Shown here: positions 8,871-17,481 of the stretch, in pieces
Layout of the letters: each line of letters starts with the position of its first letter
Position numbering within the stretch: position 1 is the first letter of the stretch
Origin: an uncultured Mollicutes bacterium
GTDB taxonomy: Bacteria; Bacillota_I; Bacilli_A; RFN20; CAG-826
Length of the DNA stretch: 64,000 nucleotides
NCBI GenBank assembly: GCA_900539595.1
Contig: UQCQ01000009.1
Location: 12,769-76,768, forward strand
Direction of reading: 5' to 3'
The notes under the pieces: generated by a model
What the model saw: only the letters and a program-made list of their open reading frames with translations
Database searches by the model: none
What the model was told of the DNA's origin: nothing
Position numbers and translations under genes: made by a program

Positions 8871-9079
8871 TTCTTCATGGAATTCATGATTTTGCGAATG
8901 TCTGCTTCGCTGGGCTTACGTCCCATTTGAAGGTACATTGCACGAATCATTTGTTCATTGATTGGAGGGTTCTTTTGAATTTCCTTTTTGATAATGGCTC
9001 TAGCGCCGAAGAAACCGCCTATTAGGCCCAAAATCAACGCAGCGAGAACGAGGCAAAACCAGCCAACGTTCCATTCCAT
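8855..9079 (-). CDS. yneF: YneF-family (UPF0154) small membrane protein
   Basis: A 74-residue protein with one N-terminal membrane segment (about residues 6-28, FCLVLAALILGLIGGFFGA), then a conserved cytoplasmic tail with NPPINEQMIRAMYLQMGRKPSE, the hallmark of the YneF/UPF0154 family of Bacilli and Mollicutes. Its function is not known. The start overlaps the efp stop as TAATG, so it is coupled to EF-P. The stop lies inside the transcription terminator. Confidence 0.85.
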   Translation of the reverse strand: MEWNVGWFCLVLAALILGLIGGFFGARAIIKKEIQKNPPINEQMIRAMYLQMGRKPSEADIRKIMNSMKKNSTL

Positions 9080-9642
9080 TAGTTGGCCCTCCCGTCGTAT
9101 TTGCCAGTGGTGGTATCGACGGAGATTTTGTCGCCTTGGTTGATGAAGAGGGGGACACGGATGTTCATTCCGGTTTCAAGCTTAGCATCTTTGGAACCGC
9201 CGTTAGAAACAGTGTCGCCACGGACACCCGGTTCGCATTCAACAACCGTTAAAACAACTTTAGACGGAAGTTGGACATCCAAGATTTCGTCTTCGTACGA
9301 GACGATGGTCACTTCTTGGTTCGGGGCGAGGAAGGGGATGATGTCTCCATAGTTATTTTTGGCGAGTTCGGCTTGCTCATAGGTTTTGCCATCCATAAAA
9401 ACAAGGGTCTCGCCGGAATCATAGAGATATTGCATGATTTTCTTGTCGATGTGAATGTCTTCGACTCCATAGCCCGAGTTTCTGGCGAGCTCGGTGATGG
9501 CTCCAGTGCGCAAATTTTTGACTTTGACTTTGGCGACCATTTTTCTCATGGCTGTTTTGTTAAGAAGGATATCGATAACACGATAAAGATTTCCTTCATC
9601 AATGAAATAATTGCCAGGACGTAATTCAGTAACGTTGATCAT
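9079..9642 (-). CDS. efp: Elongation factor P with atypical tip loop
   Basis: A 187-residue EF-P of normal length and three-domain layout; it rescues ribosomes stalled on polyproline. The family end motif region (GDKISVDTTTGKYDGRA) is intact. The domain I loop that reaches the peptidyl-transferase centre, normally KPGKG with a modified Lys (Lys32 in Bacillus subtilis), here reads NKTAMRKM (residues 28-35), so position 32 is Met and both flanking glycines are gone. The alignment needs no gap. ATG at 9642 has an AGGAG ribosome site. Coupled to yneF. Confidence 0.95.
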   Translation of the reverse strand: MINVTELRPGNYFIDEGNLYRVIDILLNKTAMRKMVAKVKVKNLRTGAITELARNSGYGVEDIHIDKKIMQYLYDSGETLVFMDGKTYEQAELAKNNYGDIIPFLAPNQEVTIVSYEDEILDVQLPSKVVLTVVECEPGVRGDTVSNGGSKDAKLETGMNIRVPLFINQGDKISVDTTTGKYDGRAN

Positions 9643-9678
9643 TTTTCTACTCCTAAAAGCGTATCAAACGCGGAAAAT

Positions 9679-9706
9679 ATTATAAATAAATTTATAATCC
9701 GTTAAA
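9679..9706 (-). promoter_or_regulatory. Promoter for efp-yneF
   Basis: TATAAT at 9679-9684 and a TTTAAC -35-like box at 9701-9706 with a 16-base spacer on the minus strand. The -35 overlaps the end of the metallo-hydrolase gene upstream. Confidence 0.5.
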
Positions 9707-10358
9707 AGCCCCAGTTCTTTGAAGAAAGATAGGGGTTATATTGCAGCTCATTTTCGAGGGTGGTTTTCGGACCGTGTCCTGGGAAAATGGAAGTATTTGG
9801 TGACAATTTCATCAATTTTCCTAAGGAATCATCGCGAAGCTGGGGTGCAGAACCCGCAAGGTCATCACGTCCAACGCCCAAATGGAACAACGTATCTCCG
9901 GTGAAACATAGGTCAAGGTCTGGAAAATAAAAGCAGCAAGAACCTACCGTATGGAATGGTGTATGAAGGACAAGACAACGAAGAGAACCTTCAAAAAGCT
10001 CCAATCCATCATATATTTCCTCCACCTTCCCTTCCCAAACGAAAGGCTCGCCAATTAAATCTTCGGAGGCGTTTCGCTTCGGAGAAGATAAACAAGGAAT
10101 ATCCTGGGTATGAAGATATACCGACACTTCTTGACAGCCCCCAGTTCGCTGAGACAAGCCATAAATATGGTCGAAATGTCCGTGGGTCAATAATATTCCT
10201 AGGCATTGGCTATGGTGTTTTTGTATAAATTTTCCAATACGATCGGCACGATTGTCACCCATGTCGATAATAATACACGGGCCGCCTTCTTCCCCTAGAC
10301 AATAAACATTAGACCAAAAACCTCCGTTATAGAGGTTTGTTACTTTGTAATTGCTCAT
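9702..10358 (-). CDS. MBL-fold metallo-hydrolase (glyoxalase II-like)
   Basis: A 218-residue cytoplasmic metallo-beta-lactamase-fold enzyme. The metal-binding motif THGHFDH is near residue 59, followed by HTPFHTVGS (His), GDTLF (Asp) and a C-terminal PGHG His. This arrangement is typical of the small hydroxyacylglutathione hydrolase-like group found in Firmicutes; the substrate cannot be deduced. The start overlaps the stop of the upstream membrane-protein gene by ATGA. Confidence 0.85.
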   Translation of the reverse strand: MSNYKVTNLYNGGFWSNVYCLGEEGGPCIIIDMGDNRADRIGKFIQKHHSQCLGILLTHGHFDHIYGLSQRTGGCQEVSVYLHTQDIPCLSSPKRNASEDLIGEPFVWEGKVEEIYDGLELFEGSLRCLVLHTPFHTVGSCCFYFPDLDLCFTGDTLFHLGVGRDDLAGSAPQLRDDSLGKLMKLSPNTSIFPGHGPKTTLENELQYNPYLSSKNWGF

Positions 10359-10753
10359 AGCGTGATAATTAGTTCATCGAAATGCTCACTCGCGTAAGAA
10401 TAACTGTACCAATTTACCCAAATAGAATCAGCCATCTCTTTGTTTTGTCTTAATTCCTCGTTATACCAGGCGATTTCTTTCGTGACCTTTTTTAGTTCGG
10501 ATTCTTTGTTTTCGTCGTTTTTGGCTTCGAGATATCGTGCCATTAGGTCCTCTCGGTTTTGCAAGGATATTTCGTAAGCTTTTTGATTGCCGAATGCGTG
10601 ATAGGCAACGCTAGTAAGATTAAAAACAAAAGCCATCCCCAAAATCAAAGAAGAGAACGCACCAATCCCTTCAGGAATTTTTTTCTTCTTGGTTAATAGA
10701 CTTAGGGGAATAAAGCCGAGGGAAACAATGGTGATGAAAATGAAAAGAAGCAT
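10355..10753 (-). CDS. Small membrane protein, unknown function
   Basis: A 132-residue protein with two predicted membrane segments (about 1-20 and 32-54) joined by a Lys-rich turn TKKKKIPEG, then a charged, probably helical region (residues 58-115, EAKNDENKESELKKVTKEI) likely to form a coiled coil. I do not recognise a family. It is translationally coupled (ATGA) to the metallo-hydrolase and comes directly after the rpmG terminator, so it may be reached by read-through or its own unseen promoter. Confidence 0.65.
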   Translation of the reverse strand: MLLFIFITIVSLGFIPLSLLTKKKKIPEGIGAFSSLILGMAFVFNLTSVAYHAFGNQKAYEISLQNREDLMARYLEAKNDENKESELKKVTKEIAWYNEELRQNKEMADSIWVNWYSYSYASEHFDELIITL

Positions 10754-10767
10754 GCTTTAGTTTAACA

Positions 10768-10797
10768 AAAAAATAAGGCCGAGGCCTTATTTTTTCT
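10768..10797. terminator. Terminator overlapping the rpmG stop codon
   Basis: AATAAGGCC and GGCCTTATT form a near-perfect palindrome (10772-10791) with A and T tracts on both sides. The rpmG stop (10787-10789) lies in its stem. Confidence 0.8.
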
Positions 10798-10945
10798 CTT
10801 TGTGCAACGTCTTTTCCCTGCAACGGTGGCAATATTTTTTGATTTCCATTTTAGCAGGGTGAGAGCGCTTATTACGGGTGGTGATGTAATTTTCTTCACC
10901 GCACACGGTGCACTTTAAGATGACTTCATCGCGTTTGCTGGCCAT
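10787..10945 (-). CDS. rpmG: 50S ribosomal protein L33
   Basis: A 52-residue ribosomal protein with two CxxC pairs (CTVCGEEN and CHRCREKT), so this is the zinc-binding (C+) form of L33, with the conserved TTRNKR stretch between. I chose the ATG at 10945 (MASKRDE) because it has a GGGAGAAG ribosome site; an extension of 13 codons upstream is not L33-like. The stop lies inside the terminator stem. Confidence 0.95.
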   Translation of the reverse strand: MASKRDEVILKCTVCGEENYITTRNKRSHPAKMEIKKYCHRCREKTLHKEKK

Positions 10946-11028
10946 TTTTCTTCTCCCTCTATTGAGCGTTGATGAGTTTACCATAGTAAAAAGGGAAAAT
11001 CTATAAGCAAAATCGGGCGAAAACGCAT

Positions 11029-11034
11029 TACAAT
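11029..11034 (+). promoter_or_regulatory. -10 box adjacent to ispG start
   Basis: TACAAT ends six bases before the ispG ATG, and no ribosome site is present. If used, transcription would begin at or near the start codon (leaderless). No good -35 is visible. Confidence 0.4.
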
Positions 11035-11040
11035 GAAGTT

Positions 11041-12096
11041 ATGGTAAAACGCAAAGACACAAGACCTGTTCACGTTGGGAACATCCAACTGGGCGGACAA
11101 GAAAAAATATTGATTCAAAGCATGTGCTCCATTAAAACGAGTCGCACGGATCTCGTGGTAGAGCAGCTTCGAAAATGTCACGAACTTGGAGCCGATTTAA
11201 TGAGACTTTCCGTCCTAGACGAAGAGGATGCAAAAGCGTTCTCTATTTTGAAAAAGGAAGTCTCTATTCCTTTAATCGCCGATATTCACTTTGACTATCG
11301 TTTGGCACTTTGCGCCATTGAAAATGGGGCAGACGCCATCCGCGTTAACCCCGGCAACATCGGCTCCAAAGAACGAATTTGGCAAATTGCCACAAAATGT
11401 GCCTCTAAAAGGATTCCCATTCGCATTGGCGTGAACTCTGGTTCTTTGAAAAAAGATGCTAATTCTAACGATCCACGCCCTGCATCCGCGATACAGTTGA
11501 TGGATGATTTAACCGAATGCGTTGCCATTTTCGAAGAGGTGGGTTTCCATGATTTGGTCTTATCCGCCAAAGGAAGCAATGTTCTTGAAACCGTGGAAGC
11601 CTATAAAGAAGCCTCCAAACGTTTTCCCTATCCTCTTCACTTAGGGATCACGGAAGCGGGACCCAAGGACATTGGCCTTATCCGTTCCACTGCCGGACTT
11701 GCCCCCTTATTAATGGAGGGAATCGGGGACACCATTCGTATCTCTCTTAGCGATGCTCCAGAAGAAGAAATTAGGGCCTGCTGCCGTCTTTTACATGATT
11801 TGGGGCTTAAACCAGATTACCCGACCTTCATTTCCTGTCCCACGTGTGGGAGAACCCAGGTAAATCTGATTCCTACGGCCAAGGCGCTTCAATCTTATAT
11901 GGAAGAAAACCACATCAATAAAACGGTTGCCGTAATGGGGTGCGTCGTCAATGGTCCCGGAGAAGCCAAGCACGCGGACTTAGGGTGCGCAGGCGGAAAA
12001 GGACGCTGGGTTATCTTTCAAAAAGGAAAGATCCTTAAGGAAGTAAAAGACGGGGAGATTATCCCCGCCATGATCGAAGAATTGAAAAAACTTTAG
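11041..12096 (+). CDS. ispG: 4-hydroxy-3-methylbut-2-enyl diphosphate synthase IspG
   Basis: A 351-residue single-domain-type IspG (GcpE) that reduces MEcPP to HMBPP in the MEP isoprenoid pathway. The TIM barrel begins with QSMCSIKTSRT; DIHFDYRLA and RVNPGNIGS are typical. The [4Fe-4S] cluster ligands are Cys266 and Cys269 (SCPTCGR), Cys301 (MGCVVNGPGE) and the following Glu. It ends exactly one base before the stop of the convergent DEAD-box helicase gene. Works together with ispH at 13537-14403. No ribosome site is seen. Confidence 0.95.
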   Translation: MVKRKDTRPVHVGNIQLGGQEKILIQSMCSIKTSRTDLVVEQLRKCHELGADLMRLSVLDEEDAKAFSILKKEVSIPLIADIHFDYRLALCAIENGADAIRVNPGNIGSKERIWQIATKCASKRIPIRIGVNSGSLKKDANSNDPRPASAIQLMDDLTECVAIFEEVGFHDLVLSAKGSNVLETVEAYKEASKRFPYPLHLGITEAGPKDIGLIRSTAGLAPLLMEGIGDTIRISLSDAPEEEIRACCRLLHDLGLKPDYPTFISCPTCGRTQVNLIPTAKALQSYMEENHINKTVAVMGCVVNGPGEAKHADLGCAGGKGRWVIFQKGKILKEVKDGEIIPAMIEELKKL

Positions 12097-13476
12097 TTAT
12101 TTCCCTTCTAGTTTTTGTTTCGCCCTTTGTGCGTAACGAGCATCCTTTTTGGCTTTAATTGATTTTTGGATTGCTTTTCGGCGGTACTTGTTCTTCACCT
12201 TTTCCACCGCACGCATTTGCTTCTTTTTATAGCCGGGTTTCACGGTTTTCGAGGAAGTTTTTGCCTTGGCGATTTTAACTTCCTTTAATTCCTCTTCTGA
12301 GAATTTTTTCTTTCCGGAGAATTTCTTTTTGGCGTCCAGCCCCAATTCGTTTTTCTCAAGGCGGTCATTCTTTAAGATATAGTAATCGAAAGGTAGGCCT
12401 TGACTGAGCAATTCTTTGGGACGAGAAAGGGAATCTACGTTATAGAAAACCCAGGAATCACCGGTTTTATCGAATCGACCGGTTCTTCCCGCACGATGAT
12501 AGTAATAGGAAAGATCCATGGGCAAATCAACGGAAATTACATCGGTTACATTATCCAAATCAATGCCCCGGCTTAGCAAGTCGCTACACACAACGATTTG
12601 ATATTCGTCTGCGCGGATTCTTTTTAAAACCTGTTTTCTTTCTCGGCTGTCTAAATCACCTGAGAAATAGGTAACGGAATATTTTTTGGCTTTCAATCCT
12701 TCGTAAATGGTTTTGACGTCTTCTTTTTTCGAGGCGAAGACGAGGCAAAAATAGGGGCGACGAATATCGAGAAACTTGGATAGTGCTTCCACGGTGCCGA
12801 CATGCCTAACATCGACGAAATGGTGGGCAACGCGGGAACTAGTTTTTTGTTCTTCTCCCTCATACAAAAACTCGGAGCCAATATATTTTTCAAGTTGGAG
12901 CTTAAGATTTTCGTTCATGGTCGCAGAGAACACCATGGTTTGAACGTTTTCTGGAAGTTTTTGATAAATTTCATCGATATCTTGGAAATATCCGAGTTCT
13001 AAAAGCATATCTGCTTCATCCAAAACAAGACTGCGAACTCCATGCAAATCAAAAACATATTCCTGCGAAAGGAGCTCTTTTAAACGACCGGGGGTTCCCA
13101 CGATCATTTGAGGGGGGACCGTTTGTCCTTCTTTATTTTGAGCGATTTCGGTTTCACTGGAAAAGAGTCGCACTTTGAAGGTGGGGAAGAAACGGGTAAA
13201 AGCGAAGGCAAAGTCATAAACCTGACGCGCCAATTCTCGACTCGGACAAATAATAATCGACTGTAAACGAGGCAAATGCGTGTCAATTTTTTGCAAAATG
13301 GGAATCAAATAGGAATGGGTTTTCCCACTCCCCGTTTCGCTTTGGCAAACAATGCGCTTGCCTTGCAACGCCTTGGGAATAACCCGAGATTGCACCGGAG
13401 AAGGCGAGGTGTAGCCCATTTTTTCCAGTGCGCTCGTTAGCGCTGGGCTTAAGTTAAATTCTTTAAAGGATTTCAT
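12097..13476 (-). CDS. DEAD-box ATP-dependent RNA helicase
   Basis: A 459-residue helicase with the Q-motif region (SPSPVQSRVI), Walker A SETGSGKT near residue 48, DEAD box (VLDEADMLLE), SAT (FSATM) and motif VI HHRAGRTGRF. After the two RecA-like domains there is a Lys/Arg-rich tail of about 80 residues, as in cold-shock/ribosome-assembly helicases (CshA/CshB/RhlE-like); the exact subgroup is unclear. It starts 8 bases after a TATAAT and has no ribosome site, so the mRNA may be leaderless. Divergent from ispH. Confidence 0.9.
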   Translation of the reverse strand: MKSFKEFNLSPALTSALEKMGYTSPSPVQSRVIPKALQGKRIVCQSETGSGKTHSYLIPILQKIDTHLPRLQSIIICPSRELARQVYDFAFAFTRFFPTFKVRLFSSETEIAQNKEGQTVPPQMIVGTPGRLKELLSQEYVFDLHGVRSLVLDEADMLLELGYFQDIDEIYQKLPENVQTMVFSATMNENLKLQLEKYIGSEFLYEGEEQKTSSRVAHHFVDVRHVGTVEALSKFLDIRRPYFCLVFASKKEDVKTIYEGLKAKKYSVTYFSGDLDSRERKQVLKRIRADEYQIVVCSDLLSRGIDLDNVTDVISVDLPMDLSYYYHRAGRTGRFDKTGDSWVFYNVDSLSRPKELLSQGLPFDYYILKNDRLEKNELGLDAKKKFSGKKKFSEEELKEVKIAKAKTSSKTVKPGYKKKQMRAVEKVKNKYRRKAIQKSIKAKKDARYAQRAKQKLEGK

Positions 13477-13484
13477 ACCGTACG

Positions 13485-13490
13485 ATTATA
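13485..13490 (-). promoter_or_regulatory. -10 box next to DEAD-box helicase start
   Basis: A perfect TATAAT on the minus strand, only eight bases before the ATG at 13476. No ribosome site lies between, which points to a leaderless or nearly leaderless transcript. Confidence 0.55.
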
Positions 13491-13536
13491 TAGGAAATCT
13501 CTTCATTTTTCCTAGATTCTCAACGAAAATACTTGC

Positions 13537-14403
13537 ATGGATGTCTTACTTCTTGAACCAAATGGATATTGCTCCGGCGTGCAAAGGGCCTTCTCTCTTG
13601 CTCTAAGACTAAGGAAGGAGCAACCCGACGTTGAAATTTATTGCCTTGGGATGCTTGTTCATAACGAGGATTCCATGATGGAATTTCAAAATCATCACAT
13701 TCATATTATCGATGAGAGAAAAGAAAATTTAGAAGTTGTCTTGAAGAGCATCCCCGACGGCTCCTACGTGATCTTTTCTGCCCACGGGCACCCCTTGGGT
13801 TGGGAAAAATTAGCAGCGGAAAAAAATCTTAAAATATTAGATTGCACTTGTCCTTTTGTGGAAGCAAACCGAGTGGCCGGGGCTTCCCTCAAGTCCTCTT
13901 TTTTCTATTTTGGGGTAAAAGGCCATTTAGAAGCCGATGCGTTTATGGCCAATAATCCAAACGCTATTTTTCTTGATGTGGTCCACCCTGAACTCCAAGG
14001 CATCGACATTACTCCATCCATCGTCTATCCCGCCATATGTCAAACTACGATTTCTGGAGAGGAAATAGAATCCGCGATTTCTTTTTTATCCAAAAAAGGA
14101 ATTTCGATTCAATTGATTAAATCCCAATGTCAAAGCACGTATTTACGGCAAAAGGCAATTATGGATTTGCCGGAATCCATTACCACTTTAGTGGTCCTTG
14201 GCAGTCCTCGTTCCAATAATTCGGTTAAATTGTACGAAATCGGGGTAAAGAAAAATCTCCGCTGCTATCTTGTTAGGAATCTTTCAGAACTTCAAAATAT
14301 CTCCTTTAAAAAAGGCGAGAAAATCGCCCTTTCTAGCGGAGCTTCCACTTCGTCATCCATCCTAAAGGAATGTTACGATTATTTATCGGCTATGCAACGT
14401 TAG
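13537..14403 (+). CDS. ispH: 4-hydroxy-3-methylbut-2-enyl diphosphate reductase IspH
   Basis: A 288-residue LytB/IspH protein, last step of the MEP pathway (HMBPP to IPP and DMAPP). The three cluster cysteines are visible: Cys12 (NGYCSGV), one in DCTCPFV and one in SQCQST; the SxN motif appears as SPRSNNS and the C-terminal SSGASTSS is typical. The start is at the first Met, directly at the active-site motif as in the family; no ribosome site is seen. Its 3' end overlaps the convergent trmK by 14 bp. Confidence 0.93.
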   Translation: MDVLLLEPNGYCSGVQRAFSLALRLRKEQPDVEIYCLGMLVHNEDSMMEFQNHHIHIIDERKENLEVVLKSIPDGSYVIFSAHGHPLGWEKLAAEKNLKILDCTCPFVEANRVAGASLKSSFFYFGVKGHLEADAFMANNPNAIFLDVVHPELQGIDITPSIVYPAICQTTISGEEIESAISFLSKKGISIQLIKSQCQSTYLRQKAIMDLPESITTLVVLGSPRSNNSVKLYEIGVKKNLRCYLVRNLSELQNISFKKGEKIALSSGASTSSSILKECYDYLSAMQR

Positions 14404-15076
14404 TACGATTCTTTTCATCGCGAATTAATCGATATAAATCCAAATAGTAGTCCCGTTTTTCGCGGGGCAAATTCAAATTCAAAATATCATTGACATGTTT
14501 CAGTTGAATTTTGAGCCAATCTTCGAAAGTTTCACCGCGTTTTTTTCGAAGTATTGGGCCAAAAAGAAGATCGCTCCTGCTGTAGTTAACAGCGACATCC
14601 GTTTTGACAAAACGAATAATGGTATAGAAGATTTTATCTTCGTAAACCATGGTTTCTTCGTCGATTTTATACCCAAGCGCAGTCACGCGCTTTCTTACGG
14701 ATACTAGATCTTTGTGAGGGTCTACGATAATGGTTTGAACGTGGAACAATTTTTCGGTGTGCGCTTCCAAAATGTCGCAAGCAAGCATTCCGCCCATCCC
14801 GCAAATTAAGACGGTATCTACCCCCTCGTTAAGGTCGGATATTCCGTCACTTCTGCTACAATCAATATGCCCCTCTAAACCACTTTCTTGAATCGCGTGA
14901 GTCATACGCAAAAAAGGGCCCGTTTTATTTTCGACCGCTTGAGCCCAAGAAACAGTTCCCGTTTCGCATAAATAGATCGGAAGCTGTGCATGATCGCTTC
15001 CGATATCGGCGATATAGCTGTTTTTTGGGACAAGACTAGCGATGGATTGAAGTCTTTTGGATAATTTCTTAGGCAT
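14390..15076 (-). CDS. trmK: tRNA (adenine(22)-N1)-methyltransferase TrmK
   Basis: A 228-residue SAM-dependent methyltransferase with motif I ADIGSDHAQLP near residue 24 and the catalytic-motif-like ICGMGGMLA. TrmK methylates A22 of tRNAs in Gram-positive bacteria and is commonly next to rpoD. Here it follows the extra sigma factor with an 8-bp overlap. It converges with and overlaps ispH by 14 bp. Confidence 0.9.
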   Translation of the reverse strand: MPKKLSKRLQSIASLVPKNSYIADIGSDHAQLPIYLCETGTVSWAQAVENKTGPFLRMTHAIQESGLEGHIDCSRSDGISDLNEGVDTVLICGMGGMLACDILEAHTEKLFHVQTIIVDPHKDLVSVRKRVTALGYKIDEETMVYEDKIFYTIIRFVKTDVAVNYSRSDLLFGPILRKKRGETFEDWLKIQLKHVNDILNLNLPREKRDYYLDLYRLIRDEKNRTNVA

Positions 15077-16004
15077 CGTCGTCTCCTAAAGCCTTTCTCA
15101 TTTTGGATAAGGCAGTTTCTCGAATTTGGCGCACACGTTCTCGGCTAATCCCATACCGATTTCCCACTTCTTGCAAAGAAAGCGGAGCTTCTCCATTTAA
15201 GCCATAAAGCAAACGAATGAATTCGCGCTCCCTATCGGTTAAAGCAGCTAAAACACTAGCCACAGTTTTTTCGTCCTCTTCTTGAAGAATACTTTTGTCG
15301 ACATCGGAATCCGAGTCGGGAATTAAGTCTTGTAGAGAATAAGAATCGTTTTCGGGGCCGATGGGGTTATCGGTGGACACCACTTGAAGAGGCATCTTTA
15401 AAAGCGATGTCACCTGTTCTGGGGTAAATCCTTCCATCGAGTCGGCGATTTCTTTGGAAGAAGGCTCACGCATCAATTTTTGTTCTAATTGTTTTTTGGC
15501 GCGGTTAACCTGAGAATATTGGAGTATTTTTTCTTCGGGAATTCGAATCGCATGGCCATTTGCCATAATCGTGTGCGAAATTTCATCGCGAATCCCGCGA
15601 GTAGCATAGGTTGTAAAACGAGCTTTCCGATAATCAAAAAGTTCTGCCGAATGCAATAATCCCACATTTCCCGCGGAAATCAAATCGATAAGTGGCAAAC
15701 CGCGATTCGTGTATTCCTTGGCAATGGAAATAACGAGACGAAGATTACCATTGGCTAGCTGTTTTGCCGCTTCTTTAGCGGAAGCCTTCTCTTCCAAAGA
15801 GGCCTCGGCACCCCGGCCTTTCAGGATGGCTTCACCAAGGTTTTTTTCCTCTTCCTCCGTCAAAAGGGGAAGGTTAGCAATCCGGCTTAAGTAGTTTTCA
15901 ACTTCTCCTTTTTGACTAAGGTGATTTCCCTTCGACTTTTTAGGGGAACGAACGTTGGAATTGAGATTCCCCTGTGATGAAAGCTTGGTATCCTGAATGG
16001 TCAT
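15069..16004 (-). CDS. Second sigma-70 family factor, group 2-like
   Basis: A 311-residue sigma factor with regions 1.2, 2, 3 and 4 ([38 protein letters not shown]; region 4.2 EVGNRYGISRERVRQI). It is clearly related to RpoD next door, but in region 2.3-2.4 the conserved [13 protein letters not shown] of the primary factor is replaced by TYATRGIRDEISH, removing the tryptophan pair used in promoter melting and changing -10-reading residues. Region 4.2 is much closer to RpoD. Its ribosome site GGAG follows the rpoD stop directly, and it overlaps trmK, so it is co-transcribed with rpoD. An alternative sigma factor is inferred; target promoters are unknown. Confidence 0.85.
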   Translation of the reverse strand: MTIQDTKLSSQGNLNSNVRSPKKSKGNHLSQKGEVENYLSRIANLPLLTEEEEKNLGEAILKGRGAEASLEEKASAKEAAKQLANGNLRLVISIAKEYTNRGLPLIDLISAGNVGLLHSAELFDYRKARFTTYATRGIRDEISHTIMANGHAIRIPEEKILQYSQVNRAKKQLEQKLMREPSSKEIADSMEGFTPEQVTSLLKMPLQVVSTDNPIGPENDSYSLQDLIPDSDSDVDKSILQEEDEKTVASVLAALTDREREFIRLLYGLNGEAPLSLQEVGNRYGISRERVRQIRETALSKMRKALGDDDA

Positions 16005-16013
16005 TATTTCTCC

Positions 16014-17441
16014 TTATCGATCGTTGGAATTATCCGAGAAACCAGTGATAAAGCTGGAATCCCGATAATCTCCCAATTTTTTAGCGCGCGTCGGGTGGCG
16101 TAATTTACGAATGGCTTTCGCCTCAATTTGACGGATGCGTTCGCGGGTAACGCCGAATTCACGTCCCACTTCTTCCAAAGTGCGGGGACGATTATCGTCA
16201 AGACCATACCGTAACCGCAACACTCTTTCTTCGCGGTCGGTTAAGTCTTTCATGATGTCATAGAGTTCATCTTTCAGAAGCGCTTTTGTCGTGTATTCTT
16301 CAGGCGATTCCGCGTCTTTATCTTCAATGAAATCACCCAAATGAGAATCGTCTTCTTCACCAATCGGTGTTTCTAGCGATACGGGTTCAAGGGCAATTCG
16401 TTGAATGTCGCGGATTTTTTCCGGAGAGAGCTGACCTTCCATTTTTTCAGAGATTTCCTCTGCGGTGGGATCGCGCCCTAATTCCTGGACAAGTTGACGC
16501 TGGACGCGAGTCATTTTATTGATCGTTTCCACCATATGGACGGGGATACGAATGGTACGAGCTTGGTCGGCAATCGCGCGAGTGATGGCTTGACGAATCC
16601 ACCAAGTGGCGTAGGTAGAGAATTTAAAGCCTTTGGTATAATCGAATTTTTCAACCGCTTTAATCAAACCCATATTTCCTTCTTGAATCAAATCCAAGAA
16701 ATGCATGCCGCGTCCGATATAGTGTTTGGCGATGGAAATAACAAGGCGTAAGTTCGCCGTGATCAGCTGATCTTTGGCGAGCTTGCCATCTTCTTTTTCT
16801 TCTTCGGTCGCATTGGGCTGATTTCCGGCCACAATGCGTTTGGCCAAATCCGTTTCTTCGGCAGCGGTTAAAAGGTTAACTTTGCCAATTTCTTTCAGGT
16901 ACATCTTGACGCAGTCGTTGTTTTTGACTTCGCCAATGGACATGCGGGATAAATCCGCTTCAGAAATTTGAGCGACTTCTTGCTCCTCCGCGCTTAATTC
17001 CAAGTCCCCTTCCACTTCGGCGTCGGCTTCATCCTCGGCGATTTGTTGCTCCACATCCATCAAATCGGCAGGCATGTCCTCATCGATGTCGTCCTCGGTT
17101 TCATCCGATTCCACTTTGATGTTGTTTTTACGGAAGAATTCGATGATATCGCTCAATTGTTCTTCTGTGATATCCAATTTTTCCGTTTCGAACAAGACAT
17201 CCTCCACATTGATGGAGCCTTCTTCTTTTCCTTTTTTCAAGAAAGATTTTTTGATGTCTTCGATGGCTTTTTTCTTGGCGAGGTCTTCTTCTTCCTCTCC
17301 GTCAAAAATCTCTTCGGGCGCCTCTTCTTCCTTCTTGGGGGCGCTTGTTTTCTTCTTCGTTTTTTTCTCCGAACCAACTTCATCTTCTTCGCTTAAGAAG
17401 TCAAGTTCGTCATCCACGATGGTTTCTTTTTGTTTTTTCAT
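16014..17441 (-). CDS. rpoD: RNA polymerase primary sigma factor RpoD
   Basis: A 475-residue primary sigma factor. The N-terminal ~170 residues are highly charged (Lys/Glu/Asp-rich) with a region 1.1-like helix ([13 protein letters not shown] region). Region 1.2 is [13 protein letters not shown], region 2 has [16 protein letters not shown] and the canonical [15 protein letters not shown], and region 4.2 has [19 protein letters not shown]. Standard dnaG-rpoD order; start at 17441 has an AAGGAGG site. This is the housekeeping factor by motif and context. Confidence 0.97.
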   Translation of the reverse strand: MKKQKETIVDDELDFLSEEDEVGSEKKTKKKTSAPKKEEEAPEEIFDGEEEEDLAKKKAIEDIKKSFLKKGKEEGSINVEDVLFETEKLDITEEQLSDIIEFFRKNNIKVESDETEDDIDEDMPADLMDVEQQIAEDEADAEVEGDLELSAEEQEVAQISEADLSRMSIGEVKNNDCVKMYLKEIGKVNLLTAAEETDLAKRIVAGNQPNATEEEKEDGKLAKDQLITANLRLVISIAKHYIGRGMHFLDLIQEGNMGLIKAVEKFDYTKGFKFSTYATWWIRQAITRAIADQARTIRIPVHMVETINKMTRVQRQLVQELGRDPTAEEISEKMEGQLSPEKIRDIQRIALEPVSLETPIGEEDDSHLGDFIEDKDAESPEEYTTKALLKDELYDIMKDLTDREERVLRLRYGLDDNRPRTLEEVGREFGVTRERIRQIEAKAIRKLRHPTRAKKLGDYRDSSFITGFSDNSNDR

Positions 17442-17481
17442 ATGTTTTGATCCTCCTTATTTCACGAACGCGTTTCCGCGA

